The notes: generated by a model from the letters alone, not told the origin. A stretch of DNA of 64,000 bases from Byssochlamys sp. IMV 00236 (GCA_001931875.2 MSJH02000544.1:372001-436000), one strand, 5' to 3'. Shown: positions 38,981-51,728, numbered from the stretch's first letter. Translations and numbers: made by a program.

Positions 38981-40556
38981 TGACTCTATTTGTGTATAAT
39001 AGTTGAATTCATGGACGTTGCATTTTGCTTTCTGTGAGTTGTTGCTTATTCCTTCCGGCAGATTAGTTGTCTTGAAAATTTATTTCAGCCGATCAATCTT
39101 ATACTCAAGAGTAAATATACTAAGTAGTATGTAGAAGCTTAAGAAAAGCGGATGGCATATAGAGCTAAGACTTCTGTGGGTCTGAACGTCAAGAGAGCCT
39201 TGTACTTCCTGCCAATTATCAAAACTGAGTAAATGAAATGAAATGAAGTGAAATGAATGCCGATTTTAAGTTAGTTAACTAGTAGTTAGTTAGTTAACTA
39301 GTTAGTTAACGTATTTCCCTGCCGACTGGACCACCCGACCGACCGGACCACTGCCGTATTACATATAAAATGCCCATTCTCTAGACCTGAATATCTCAAC
39401 AACCACAAATCTAATATATGTAATATTTGATATATAGCTTTTTAGGACAGTATATTTATATATACTCAAACTTCAGATTTCAAAAATTATTTCTTCTCTA
39501 GGTAATATGATTAAGTACTGTAATTTTTGGTAATTATATTATTTGGAAAATACCCAGAGAATTATAGAATTTAAACAGATAAAATTAAGCATATATATTT
39601 GAAATAATATATATTTTATATATATCTTCTCTCATAGTCTTTAGAAACGTAGTTGTTGAGATATTTAGGTCTAGAGAATGGGCATTTTGTATGTAATACG
39701 GCAGTGGTCCGGTCGGTCGGGTGGTCCAGTCGGCAGGGAAATACGTTAAGTACTGCTGTGCTGACTAAGATCAATCTAAAAGGAAGTAGTTAGTTAGTTA
39801 GTTATGACCTCATCGTTTCCATATCATCAATTCTTTCCTTTTCTTCAAAGGAGGTTTTGCCTGTATTGGATTCGAGTAGAAAAGAAGAATATGAGGAACT
39901 CCATTCTGGAATAATCTATTTTATTAGGAACATTAACAAATAACATGGAGAAATTGCTTCTATGGTAAACACCATACGGCAGGGTAGTTCATTCCGGATA
40001 AATAGGAAAGCGAGAAAAAGTGCTCACGAACCGGACAAAATACACTCCGTTCTTATTAATTAATTAATTAAATTAAATTAATCGATCATGTCAATCATCC
40101 CTTCTCCCTCTAATCATCTACCATATGGAGTAGGGTAGGGTAGGGTATTTTCACTCTCGTATGATATGAAAAGTGGAGAATACTGCTCGCGTTAGAGTGA
40201 AGCTTGGCATGTAGTTAACCCCAACCACAGGTGGTAGAGTAGAGCGATGAACTCACAGGTCTGTAAGAGTAGGTAGGTAGGTAGTTAGTTAGTGAATCCT
40301 GGCTCCTTCTGTGCCGGATGGCTCGGGATAGGCCTGGCTCAGGTACTGTTCGGAATGCTTGCTGGCGGGGGTTCTTTTCTCTGGGTTTATGGTCTTATGA
40401 CGACGATGGGTCAACTATAAAAGCTTCCATGCCCACCGCTCTGTAGGTAATAGTTAGCTATCGAATTATCAGACGAGAAAGAAAACAATACACTCGCAAT
40501 TAATATCGAATCTATTGAAGAAGAAAAAGAAGAAGAGGAAGAAACAATCGAACAAG
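38981..40556. other. Intergenic with MITE and simple repeats
   Basis: It holds GTTA/TTAG-type runs at 39271-39309, 39786-39802 and 40272-40291, an ATTA run at about 40056-40080, (TAGGG)3 at about 40130-40147, and the 436-bp TTAA-flanked element. The last 120 bp before 40557 are A/G-rich leader of the DJ-1-like gene. Confidence 0.7.
39306..39749. mobile_element. 436-bp MITE with 94-bp TIRs and TTAA target duplication
   Basis: The element spans 39310-39745, flanked on both sides by TTAA (39306-39309 and 39746-39749). The arms 39310-39403 and 39652-39745 are inverted copies differing at only 2 of 94 positions by my reading. They start CGTATTTCCCTGCC and contain GGACCAC twice as subterminal direct repeats. 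The core is AT-rich and non-coding. TTAA duplications are the hallmark of piggyBac transposition, so a non-autonomous piggyBac-type element is the natural inference. The site itself lies in a GTTA repeat, which makes TTAA frequent there. Confidence 0.85.
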
Positions 40557-41443
40557 ATGGCTCCCAAGATTCTCGTCGTCCTTACTTCCCAGAACAAGAT
40601 CCCCAAGACCGGAGCCCAGACCGGTTGGTACTTGGTATGTGTAACGAAGACTTTCCCAACCCACCCACACACTGAAGCAGCCGCTAACATAACGATTTCT
40701 CTTTTACTTTTTCCAGCCTGAATTCGCACACCCCCACGAGGTCCTCCATACCAAGGCCGACCTGACCATCGCATCGCCTCATGGCGGCGAAGCCCCCCTC
40801 GACCCGAACTCCGTCAAGGCCTTCGAGAAGGATGAAATCTCGCAAAAGTTCCTGAAGGAGCAGAAGAATCTGTGGACCAACACGGCCAAGTTGGCCGATC
40901 TGGTCTCCAAGGCGGGGGAATTTGATGCGATTTTCTATGTTGGTGGTCATGGACGTAAGTAACTGTCTTCCAAATGAAGTAGTAGTCTTTCCTGCAAGAA
41001 AGGGACAAGTTGCTAACAAGTTGTGATTTATCTCTTGACTTTTTATAGCCATGTTCGACCTCGTTGATGAACCCAACTCCCTCGCTCTCATCCAATCTTT
41101 CGCTGCGGCAAAGAAGCCCGTCGCGGCTGTATGTCACGGACCGGTTGCGCTGCTCAACGCGACCGCGCCCTCGGGCGTGCCTCTGATCTCGGGCGCTTCT
41201 GTGACTGGATTCTCGAACGAAGAGGAGACCCAGGTCGGTCTGCTGGAGGCGATGCCGTTCCCCCTGGAGACCGAGCTGAACCGCGTCTCGGGCGGTGGAT
41301 ATGTCAAGGCTGACCAGGCTTGGGGGGAGAAGGTCGTCGTGGCCAAGACGGCGGGCACGGGGGCGCCATTGATCACAGGTCAGAACCCTGCCAGCGCGTC
41401 GGGCGTGGGCAAGGCGATCCTGCAGGCTCTGGGTGTGCACTGA
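40557..41443 (+). CDS. DJ-1/PfpI family protein (Hsp31-like)
   Basis: A class I glutamine-amidotransferase-like protein of 236 aa. Relatives act as glyoxalase III, deglycase or stress chaperone in cytosol. Exons are 40557..40634, 40717..40954 and 41049..41443. The N-terminus MAPKILVVLTS leads into the flavodoxin-like fold. The conserved Glu lies in AHPHEVL. The nucleophile elbow AVCHGPVAL places Cys at about 134 followed by His. YVGGHG and the substrate-side ITGQNPASA block are typical of the Hsp31 group. The 5' leader is A/G-rich. The biochemical activity cannot be read from sequence. Confidence 0.92.
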
Positions 41444-42242
41444 GCGAAATCCCCCTGAACGTTCTATATCGATGGTTGATTTGGTTCGAGGGTTTGCGTA
41501 GGAGAGACGATGAATGTTGTAATGCCCACGCGTGTATGCTAGTATGCGCTCATAATACTTAATGTCTCTACGGGAATGAAGACTGGGAATTCCAGACTAG
41601 CGAATTCTCAAAATAGTTCACTAGTGAGTGATCCCGTCTGAGGGGTCGGCGCTATGTCCACTTTCGACTCTTAATTCGAAGGAAATGAAAAAGGAGACGG
41701 ACTGGGCAATTGCCGATATAAATTAGAAGATAAATAAAACTTCGAACTTCAACAACAAAGATCCAGCTAGGAAATTGCACGCACAGTCGACTGCGCTCGT
41801 TGGTTGGCAAGGAAACGAACTCAGTTTAGATGATTTGAGTGATTGATGGGTCAAAAGAACCGATCAGGGAGAAACACAAAGATAGACAGGACAAGACATC
41901 GTAATTGAAATGTACGCAAGTGGTATCGCTGCACGACTGCTGACGGCAAGAACTACCGTCGCTGTCGATTGATGGGGATATCTGACGGGAAAGATAATAA
42001 ACTTGTGAATGATAATAGGAGGAGAAAGTGGGATTGGCTGTATGATAGGAGAAATCGAGAGTGGAAAAGGCACGTGGAAAGCAATCGAGATATGGAAAAA
42101 GGCCAGTAGGTGTGGTGGTCGAGGGCGGAAAAGCGCACGTCTCGAAATGGGGTATGATATGTCGCAAAGGAAAAGGAAACAACTAGGGTATTTGTACACC
42201 GGGATATATCGACAACAGCGGTCTTGAATCTGACGCCACCGT
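41444..42242. other. Convergent 3' intergenic, DJ-1-like / MSB1-type
   Basis: These 800 bp lie between facing stop codons. Overlapping frames of about 110-180 codons on the minus strand (41826-42489) are low-complexity, partly overlap the MSB1 3' exons and are not credible genes. Confidence 0.55.
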
Positions 42243-45200
42243 CTATCGCGCCGCTTCCATGTTGCCGGTCAACTCTGCAACGCGGGCCTTGATACGAGCA
42301 ACACGAGATTCGATAGCTGAAAATAATATTAGACACTTTCAAATTTAGGGGCTTTAGGGTTATACTCACTCTCCTCTCCACTGGTATCACCGTCGTCAGT
42401 CCTTTCAGTAAGGCTGGTCCGGTTTCCTGCCTCGAATTGGGCAGCGGCCCTCTCCGCGGCCTGCTTGCGGATCTGTGCCCACCGATCATGCGATGGCGAG
42501 ACCGGCTCGGTTGGCTCAGGGCTGGACTGCCCGTTTGTTGCAGTATCTATAGGCTGCCTTGTATCAGGGAATGATTCCGACACAGGCGAGTCTTGCGGCG
42601 TTCTGGCTGGCTGATCAACCAGAGGACCCTGGTCGAACGAGGAGAATTCACGATCGGCTGCGGCTTTCTCGTCAGTGTTGACGCGGGAAAGGTTGTCATA
42701 TTCCGCGTCCTTTCGGGTCTGTGGAGGTCCATTCGCTGGAAGTGAAACTGGAGCTTCCTGCGCCTTCTTGGATCCCTGAAGTTCCGGCTCTACTGCCGCT
42801 GGTTCTTCCACCGGTTTTGGTGTGGAAGGCTTGGACTCAGGGGCAGGCGACGGGCTTTCGGAGATAGACTTCTTCTTGAATCCAGACAGACGCTTGTAGG
42901 AGCCAGGCTTGGGGCCAGGCTTTTCTTGAGCAGCCTTGTTTCTGCCCTCCAGAGCAGCGCGTGCGGCGGCGACAGCACCCTGTCCACCAGTGGGCTTCAT
43001 AGGAGGGGTATCGACCTTCTTCTTGTTGCCGCCGAAGATGCCCTTGAAGCCTGTGTTGCCCGTCTTCTTCTTGAGCTTTTTATGTTCATCCGTGGAGGCG
43101 ATGGACTTGGGCGACTGCGGCGACGAGGGTTCCTTAGCCGGCTGTGGAGTAGGGGCAGGTTGGGGTTCAGGAGTCTGTTCCACAACTGGTGTAGCAGGGG
43201 GCTCTGGCTCTGGCAAAGGAACAGCGGCCGCTTCGACAGCGCCTTTGTTGTTTGGAGCTTCCACAGGTTTGGCTGGAGGCGCTGGCGCTGGAGCAGGAGC
43301 TGGAGTAGGAATAGCCGTTGCAACGGGCGTGACCTCGCGCTTCTGTTGCGGGGAGGTCGGAGTAGCTGGAGGAGCAACCTTGGTTGTCGTGGTTGGGACA
43401 GGCGAGGCGCTTCGCGATCGATCATTTGCTTGGAGGTTCAGCGTATCTGTAGGGGCTCCGGTACCTGCGCGGTTGTCTCTGAGATATGCGGAACGGACAG
43501 CATCCTTATCGTAGATACTGGCCCACTTCATCGCCTGAGAAGCCTCATTCAGGATCACCGGTTGTAGAGTCATTACAGAGTTCGTCTTCGTGGAATGAGC
43601 ATCCTCAGGAATTCTGGCTCGACGTTCATTGGCGACTTCTTCCTCCTGCTCCTGGCGCTTCTTCTGAAGAGCGGCGGCGGCGGCCTGTATCCTGGCATGC
43701 TGGTCTGGCGCAATGCTGGTCTTGCTTTGAGGAGCAGGGTTATTTCCTCTTGCATAGGGTTGATCCAAGGGACTTTTCTTGGCCGTGGACTTCCGGCGAG
43801 TTACCTTGCCCTTCCTGCTAAACCCGAAGAATCTCTTCTTCTCTGCGATATACGCACCAGGTTCAGGTTCAGGGGCTGCTCCTTTCACCTGCTCCTCGAG
43901 GACCAACCACTTGGCTCCGGCAATAATGGTTTCGATCAAAGCACATCGTCCAAAGACCGCCTTGCGTGCTGCTGGTTCCTCACCCGAGAGACTGCTAATC
44001 CAGACCCACCAGAATGAGTCGTCCAGGTCGATCCTAGTGACGTTGGCGAGTTCTCCGGGATCCAGAACAGATTCTGTATCGAGCGTGCGCTTATGCGACT
44101 GAGAGCTCTGGCCTCGGACGGATGCAATAGGAGGGAGCACCTTGTCCGGCGGCAGAAGGAGAGAATGGGGAGTTTTCATGCCGTTCTCGTCATTAAAACC
44201 CGTCGACAAGAAATCAGCCCAGGAAGGCGTTGTTGGACGACCTAGCGGACCCGCCGAGCGAGGGATTGACGACAAACCTGGAGCATCGCTTCCAGGGCTT
44301 GTCGTACCGTCAAGTGGTTCGTCTGTGTCCGACTCTACGCCGCCAAATCCGATGTCTTCGAACCTGGACCACGACGCGTCGCGCAGGCTTGTTGAATCCT
44401 TTGTGCTTGAGACATGCGACGACTGGTTGGTAGAGGAGATGCACTTGAGCACTCTTAGACACTCATCAGTCAAGGCGCGCACCGGATCTTCGTAAGCGGC
44501 AAAGTCCTGCAATTCCTGATCACTGTCCCTATATTCAAAATTCTTCGCGCGCCGTAGCAAGGCAAACGGGGTCGGGGAGACCGTATCCACAATCATGACG
44601 ACCTTGGTTGTCGTGATCTGAAGCAGCGCAGGCGCTTCTGGCGGATATTCCGTTGCTTGAACAAGGGACTGGAGAGCAATTGGAAGGGTCGAAATGCCCT
44701 TGATTGCGCGACCAGGATCCGGAGATAGGGAGCGCAGGTAGGCGAAGAATAGATGGCTCGCAGCATCCGCGGCACTGCAGAGATCATTGTCAATGTGATG
44801 AAAACAGGAGGAGTCACGGGAAACTCACGCTGCCCAGTTCTTGTACGCTGCATCAAAGCCATTGCCGGCATCCGTGTGCTCAAACGCCCACCATCCTGCA
44901 TATCTTGAGAGCTTTCTTCCACCCAGACCGTTCGACTTACCATGAGCGGCAATCGCTGCAAGGAGGTCGAAGAAATCAAAGATGATCTTCGTTCTTGCAT
45001 CTGATTCAACGCTGATTGGAATGAAAGTGGAAAAGGCATCGCGGGCGAAGTGTGAGTCTGCCGTAGCGTCAGATAAGCTTCACCGTCGCGTCTGCTTTAA
45101 TCCGGAGACCATACCTTGCTCGCCAACCTTGAAGAGCTCGTAGGCTTCCCAAGTCACTACTCCTCCAGGGAGTCTGCTCCAGCACCATTTCAGCACACTG

Positions 45201-45677
45201 CATAGGACCTATACAACACGGAAAACTGAATTAGCCATGCTTCCTCCATCGGATCTCGATTGTCATCTCCCACCATTGCCTCTGTCAACTTCAGCTCCTG
45301 CTTCAAAGCCTCCCCACGAAGGGGAGTCGATCGCTCTAGGTTGAAATAGTTTCTAACGAACGTACGCGCCGCGCTGGGATCGGAGCTAGGACGGAAAGGA
45401 AGCAGCAGAAAGGGAATATCGAGAGCTATACATGCATCGGTTCGCGTCAGTTTCTGCGCGCACAATCAAGAGCCAGCGATGGCGACTCACCTCGAAACTT
45501 CAATTCCTGCGTACAACCGTGCAGCAGCTCCTGCACCTCCTCCGGACCGACCTCCGTTCTGAGCCATGCGTCGGTCCATTTTGGCTTCGAAGGCTCTGCG
45601 GGTTCCGACGTTTTCTTGGACTGCTTCTTAGCAGCCGCAGATTCTTTGCCCCGGAAGACACGCGTGAAGAAAGTCAT
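42243..45677 (-). CDS. Msb1/Mug8-domain morphogenesis protein
   Basis: A large cytoplasmic protein of 1046 aa with the Msb1/Mug8 (DUF1708) domain; relatives act with Cdc42/Rho signalling at polarised growth sites. Minus-strand exons are 45677..45491, 45425..45274, 45208..45115, 45057..44829, 44774..42370 and 42316..42243. The second intron (donor GTGGGA, branch CTAAT) was placed to restore TEAMVLCSVLKWCWSRLPGGVVTWEAYELFKVGEQ. The domain covers about residues 35-480 (RSSDPSAARTFVRNYF, NGLGGRKLSRYAGWWAF, ASHLFFAYLRSLSP, DDSFWWVWISSLSGEEPAARKAVFG). The last half is disordered and Pro/Ala/Glu/Lys-rich. The C-terminus (TIESRVARIKARVAELTG) is a short coiled coil on its own small exon. Long antisense frames across the Pro-rich part are shadows. 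Confidence 0.88.
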
Positions 45678-48253
45678 TGTCGAGGGACAAGCAGCTCCGC
45701 GCTGATTATTCTGGATGGATTATCAGTGTCGCGCTGGTGTTGTGAACGTGCATCAGATGGGGAAGGTCGATGGCGGTGAGGTTGCGGTCTAGATATAGCG
45801 CTTCGAGTTTCAGGATCTACAGTGCCCCGCGATAAAGGGTTTGTTTCTTGATAAAAAAAAATAGAAATAGAAAAAGAAAAAGGGATAAAAAAATATAAAA
45901 AGCGGAAGGAATTAAAAAAAAAAAGAAATTCGTTAATGGTCGAAAGAAGCGCAGAGATTAGAGACTGACCGCGAGGGCCAAAGAAAGTTGCGAGCAAGCA
46001 ACCAAGGTCCCAATAACGCAGGCAGTCTGGATAGCACAGACAAGAAGAGGGGGATATGAAACAACCTTGTCGTCAGAACAGCAGACCCAGAGGAGAAGCA
46101 GATGGACGTGCTTTTCCTGGCCCGAGAGGAGAGAAAAGGAGATGAGACGGGCGTGCGGCGGGAGCGGGCGTTATTATTAGGGAATTGTCGCGTTTAGTTT
46201 TTTTCGACGACTTTGGGGATCTCAGGGGTAGCTAGCTGGATCCTCGAAGGCGTCAAGAAGAGTCTAGGTTAGATTTCTATCCGGGCCTCCAGCCACGGTC
46301 CAGAGTCCAGACGAGTAGATCCAGAGAGAGACTGCTCGTTTCTCCGCCGCACGGTCAGGGTGAAGTCGATGATGGAGATTGGGGGTTTTCCCTTCCTCTA
46401 CTACTTCAACACTACGATGATCCCATGCTTACCCCACGATGCGGTTGTGTTGTCGACAATAATAATGGCCGATACGTCAGACTGGCTGTCTTCTCTCGCG
46501 TGGAAACTTTTTTTGCACGCGTTTCTTTAGCTACTCCTGATTATGATTAGAGTAAACTTCCCCCGCTTCGGACTCGCTCATATCCGACGACGCAAGGGCA
46601 TCAATCAGGCGGGTAGATTTGTCTCCAGAGTTCACTTGCGGGTTCTGATACTGACATCTTCTACATATCTACTTCGTACTAGACGAAACGCTGACGGCCC
46701 TGATACAACGCTGCACATGGCGTATACAAGAGGGCATTTAGGATTGCGGCCAGCGCGTCCCAGTCCGACACGTCGTGGTGCGTGACGATCCCGACAAGAG
46801 AGCCTGCACCCTCCAATAAGGCCACAGCGACGCGACGGACCTGGGTATTTGATATTCACTATCCATGATCCCGACCGGGCAGAACGAAACCTGTCTGGCT
46901 GGTGCGGTTCTCCTCGGTTTGGTTCCAGCGCTCCCGACCTGCTGGCCGACTTGCTCGACTATGCCCGATATGGGCGACGAGGCGAACTTTCGTGATAGCT
47001 TCGAGTCTAAGTTGGACGGTCTTAACCGAATTTTCTCGTCCAGTCGCTGACAGGCGCAAAGTCAAAATTACCCTGAGCCATGTCGACCTGCACCGTCCTG
47101 GATGGCAGTCCACCCAGTCATAGAAGGTCGTGAACAGACGATGGAATGAGCCAAGTATCCAGGGCCCTTCCAGACATTGGGTATATGAACTCTACTGCGT
47201 GCTTTCGCTGTCTGTGCGATCAAACGTCCACTCAAATTTTCCAACCCTCGCCCAGAAATCATCAATTTCGGACGCGGAAAACAAAAAAAAGGAGTTTGGT
47301 CGGTCTTTTCCTATCCGCGGTTAGAGTGCGGATAGTAACCGTGGCGCGGTCATCTTAGCCAGGAACGCCCGCCTTCGCTCCACCATCGCCTGTGGCCCTG
47401 TGCCCTTAATTTACCTTCTTTCCCACCTGTGGAGCGTCTAGAAAAGCTGCTTGACCAAGTTCTGGGTAGAGAAGCTTGGCCTATGGTGGCCGGCGTCCAT
47501 GCTAGGCCATGTTCCTCGACTTTCGGCGGTGCACCAGCTTCAAGGTTCTCAGCCTGCCAAGCTGCTCCGTATGGAGTTAACTCATCCTCAAGGGCATGTG
47601 ATTTGAAAGGTGCAATCTCAGTAGCCAAGATGTCCATACGAGCACGGAGTACATCCTCATGTAGGTAAACATTCTAGCATATTATGTACTTGGATCTAGT
47701 TCTCGGGGATATTTTACTGCTCATCTCCGCTAGACTGTGTCACAGAATGCTGCAACTCGCATAACATATAGACTCTGGAGTACTGGCATCTGGGTTCGGA
47801 ATATGAGCTGGAGTTTTAATTACTCCCCAGAGTAGGTAGATGAGGAGCCTCCTGATGCTCTGTGCTCGGCGAGGGGTGGAGAAGGCATCCCGGCCTCCAA
47901 GCCCAATGTTACAGTGTATGAAACAATCGTGGACCTCCCGTGAGTCCGTAATAAATACCAATTGCGGGAAGTAGCATCAACAGGACTAGAAGTCAGAGCC
48001 TTAGGTTGCGAGAGCCGTACAGCATTCTTTCTGGAACAATATAATAATACAACTACGAGTTATGGAGTCTGATTGGGCTCTGGGGGTCGCTTAGTCCTTA
48101 TTTGCTGGGGATGCCAGGTCCCAGGAGTAGAAATCTCCCCGCACTGATCTGGCAAGAATGTTAATCTCACTTCCACTAGTTCTCTGTATACTTCAGTCAC
48201 TACTGCACAGCTAGGTCTAGGTCTCAGACTGGGTCAGAAACGAGGCATTCCTT

Positions 48254-48315
48254 GCTGAGATTATCGCTGATGGTGATCGCTGATGATGACTGCTGATGGT
48301 GGTTGCTGATCTGAC
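48254..48315. repeat. 12-13 bp minisatellite (GCTGATGRTGAYY), about 5 units
   Basis: Five imperfect units beginning GCTGA run in series. It is non-coding and lies in the region upstream of rlmA. Confidence 0.75.
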
Positions 48316-48898
48316 AGTCTCATAATCTACACAGGCACCTGGCGGCCCCCTGCGCTTCTGGGCGTGATCCAGCCAGGGGTTCTCCAAGCTTTGCTCCAGA
48401 ATAGATGCTGATTCGTCCCATGTGTAAGACGCACTGATTACGAACAGCGGATATATAACTATCCTAAGGCTGGCAAGGCTAGCTGAAGGGTGGGACTAAC
48501 ATCTAGCGGACGACTTCATCGACTACCTACCAGACAGAGTCATCAGTAGTGTCTATGGCAAAAGGAATAATGTTGCGCGACAGTCGAGATGAAAGGATCG
48601 ATGTGCCACGGATGTTTTCAGCATCCGTTACGTAGCACCCGCTGTTTTCGGATCTATGACGAGACGAACGTCCAGGGATCTCAATGTGTTGCCCTGACTA
48701 GCACCGCATTCTGTTGTTACGCGCTGGGCTGGTCTGTCCAATTTTGGTCGCCCCTGGTATTCTGGATGCTGTATTCTTCCTTGAGGCTTGCTTGAGCTGT
48801 TCAAACTTGATGCTGTTGACTGTTGAACAATACCATAATATTAATATTAATCTGGACGACTGACGCGCAGTGTGACCTGATTGGCGGCTGCTGTGGGT

Positions 48899-48907
48899 TA
48901 TAAATAG
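48899..48907 (+). promoter_or_regulatory. TATAAATAG, candidate MEF2-type/RlmA box or TATA element
   Basis: The sequence fits TA(A/T)4TAG, the consensus known for MEF2-type factors and Aspergillus RlmA, about 800 bp upstream of the rlmA start codon. It would also serve as a TATA box for a transcript starting near 48930. One match of this length is weak evidence. Confidence 0.3.
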
Positions 48908-49710
48908 ACGCCCGTTAGATTACTGTGACCTGCAGCCAATAGGACACGAGAACGGCGGCTAATGGACAGCCTGCAGCCAATCAGACTGCATGTGGGCTGT
49001 GATCGGACCGACCATTCAGCCGCAGCCGCAGCCCCTTTTGCGCTCGAAGAAGTCCAAAGCCCAACCAGATTGCCGCCCCTCCGAATTCCGCCTACTGAGC
49101 TTAAGCCGAAGGGAATTCCTCCACCTCCCACCGTTTTTCTTCTATCTTTAGAATCCTCTGCATCATCCGCGTGCTTCCCCAAACTTCTTGCCAACCCTTG
49201 CCGCACAGAGCCTCTGCGTGTCTACGCTTCTGCGCTGGGTCGATCTGAAGATCGCCCACGACCGCTCTATCGCTTTTGTTCCAACCACCACTCAGGCTGA
49301 CAGGCCTGCCTCGTCCTCGGTTTCGCGACGGCCTCTCCAGCGACATTATCTCGCTGGCTGTCGCGCCTTTGTGCCAACGCATATTCCCGTCATCGTCGAT
49401 CCCCTCCCCTGCAGGATTCTACGCAGGCCCTTATCTCTTTCTGGCTCCCTGGGAGCGTTGGTGTCGATAAACAACTACGCATTTCTGTCTCTGCTGTCGT
49501 GTGGTTTGGGCGCGATCGAGGAACTGCGCGCTCCGCGTCTTCCGCCTGAGAAGCAGACACGGCCTGGATTCAGCAGCGACAGAGAACGACAACACTGGTA
49601 CGCATATAAGCGACGAAATACCCTCATCGTTGGTGAGGTCTCAATCGAGACCGTTGTTATCACGGTCACCGTACCGCCCGACCTGATCTGGTGATATCTC
49701 AGCGGCGATC

Positions 49711-51728
49711 ATGGGTCGGAGAAAGATTGAGATCAAGGCGATCAAAGATGATCGCAATCGCTCAGTGTAGGTTTGGACTTGCGCGGCGTATGACATTTGT
49801 ATTGGACCAGGCTGACCAGAATTCTCGATCAACAGCACTTTCTTGAAACGAAAAGGCGGTCTCTTCAAAAAGGCACATGAACTGTCCGTCCTCTGTTCCG
49901 TCGATGTCGCCGTCATCATCTTCGGTCACAACAAGAAACTATACGAGTTCTCTTCCGGTGATATCCGCGAAACGCTAGGGAAATACCAATACGTGCGTAT
50001 ACCCTGATAATGTTCCCATACCTGGCGCAGTAGCCCTCGAAGTTAGTGTTTGGATGATAGTTGCTGATGGCTAAACTATTGCAGTACCATCCCCATGAGC
50101 ACAAAGGACCAGCAGACTTCGCGGGGAAGCGCGATGCGGACGACGACGACGAGGATGACTCCCCAGGCCCAGAAGAAGCGCCTCAGCAGGGCCATCCTAT
50201 GGTGCCTCCGCATCTCCAGAACCAACCTGGCTTCCAGCACATCAACCATGCGCCGTCTGCTTCCCCGCCCATCCCCAACGGAGTTCCCTTTGTTCCCCGT
50301 CATGGAACTCCTCAGCCGCAGGGACTGTCTCGACCGTCGTCAAGGACGCATATGCGTCGAGTGAGCTCGAATCTAGTGCCGCAACAGCATGCGCATGCTA
50401 CTCCGCCTCCGCAGAACGGTTTTGCCTATATGCCTAACCCCTCCATATATAATCCGAACGCGCCTCCCCCTATGCACCAGCAGCCGCCCAGGCCTGGTCA
50501 GTTCCCGCAATACGGCCATCCGGGTCCTATCCCTCAGCATCAGCCTCCTCATCCGCATCCTCAGCACCCGCAGATGCAGCATATTCCACAACATCCACCC
50601 GCTCACGGGCTTCCGCAGCAACATCCACAACATGGTCTGCCGCCGCACCAGCAGTCCCATCCGGGTCTCCCGCAACAGTCACCGCCGCTGTCGCAACAGC
50701 GACAGCACCCACAGCTACCGCCGCAAGTTACACAGGCCTACATCCCAGACCAGGGACGACATTCCATGCCCGCGACGTTCCCCCCAGAGCACCAGCACCA
50801 ACCGCAGCCGCGTCCAATGCCCGTGCCAGAACCGTCAGCTCAGCAGATGTCGATGCCCCCCAAGTCTGAGGGCAGTCTGTCCCCTCCAGAGTCGAAGCAG
50901 CAGCAGCAGCAGCCGCCACCGGTCAAATCACGCAGCATCTTCACCCCAATCGACGATCGTGGTTCGGTTCTGGCTCGTCATTTTGGGGTGGGTCCTCCCA
51001 CGAGTGAATCTCCGCGGAATGATGCACAATCCAGGCCAGACCAAGAGAATACCAATACACCGACTGTCACCACTGGACCGCCTTCTGCTCCTCTGCCTCC
51101 TGCACGATCTGCAACAGATCCCCAGCGCACACGGTCAATGCCCTCGATTCCCGAGGTCAAGCCACCGTTGAAAAGCAACAGCCTTCAACTCAATGCCAAA
51201 CGACCGCGTCTGAAGGTGCAGATTCCGAGCGAGAACTCGGATGGCGGAAGTGCAACGGCAGATTCGTCCCCCCGTGGCTCAGCAAACAAGACAGCGACTC
51301 CCGCCAAGGCAGCTGACGGGAGTCATTCGGGAGTTGTATTGCCTCCTCCCTCGCCCTCTGCGGGCGCCCTTCTCAGTGCTGGCGCCCAAGGTCCTCCGAA
51401 CCCTTTCGCGCGACCTCCTCCACCTGGAGCTGCATCCCAGAACGGCACTGCGTATAATAACAACAACAATATCGAAACCCCGATTTCTGCGCTCCCTAGC
51501 CGTTTCGTTTCTGACGCTCTGCTTCCATCCCCCTCGAGCTTCTTCCCGGAGTGGGGTTTTGGTCGATCTGGGCCCGACAGTAATATGTTGCCCAGCCCGC
51601 TTACGTTCCCGACCCCATCGGTTCAGAACGGTCCTGGATTCGCGCGGGAAGACGAAGTGGACAAGAAGCGCAAGAGTCCCGAGAGCGGTCCTGGCAGCGA
51701 TGCGGGCAGCAAGAGGGTGAAGACCTGA
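49711..51728 (+). CDS. rlmA: MADS-box transcription factor RlmA (MEF2 type)
   Basis: The terminal transcription factor of the cell-wall-integrity MAP kinase pathway in Aspergillus, counterpart of yeast Rlm1; nuclear, 618 aa. Exons are 49711..49766, 49836..49992 and 50085..51728. The MADS box is residues 1-60 ([19 protein letters not shown], then [20 protein letters not shown]). A MEF2-type extension follows ([25 protein letters not shown]). The first intron falls in the Val codon at residue 19 and the second after KYQY. The rest is disordered and His/Pro/Gln-rich (about 130-300), with a short CAG-encoded Gln run. Several Ser-Pro sites and a [21 protein letters not shown]-terminus suggest MAPK phosphorylation and a nuclear signal. 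The family call is firm. Confidence 0.93.

Larger units (their letters stand above)
45678..49710. other. Divergent intergenic MSB1-type / rlmA, 4 kb
   Basis: A long region with only short, overlapping frames. A 95-codon minus-strand frame at 47637-47350 (start MDILATEIAPFKSHALEDEL) reads like protein but matches nothing I know, and its end degrades into low complexity. It may be gene debris. Also present are AT-rich leader-like tracts near 45850-45930, a 12-13 bp minisatellite at 48254-48315, and a candidate MEF2-type site at 48899-48907. 48960-49710 is pyrimidine-rich and probably the rlmA promoter and 5' UTR, with several small upstream ORFs. Confidence 0.5.

Noticed and set aside
40130..40147. 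Interstitial telomere repeat
   Set aside because: The unit is TAGGG, not TTAGGG, with only three copies among other simple repeats.
42926..43567. Antisense frames of about 190-210 codons in the MSB1-type gene
   Set aside because: They mirror the Pro/Ala-rich disordered segment of the sense protein and have only compositional content.
50389..51171. 260-codon alternative frame inside rlmA
   Set aside because: It is a shadow of the Gln/Pro/His-rich coding frame, rich in Arg/Ser by composition.
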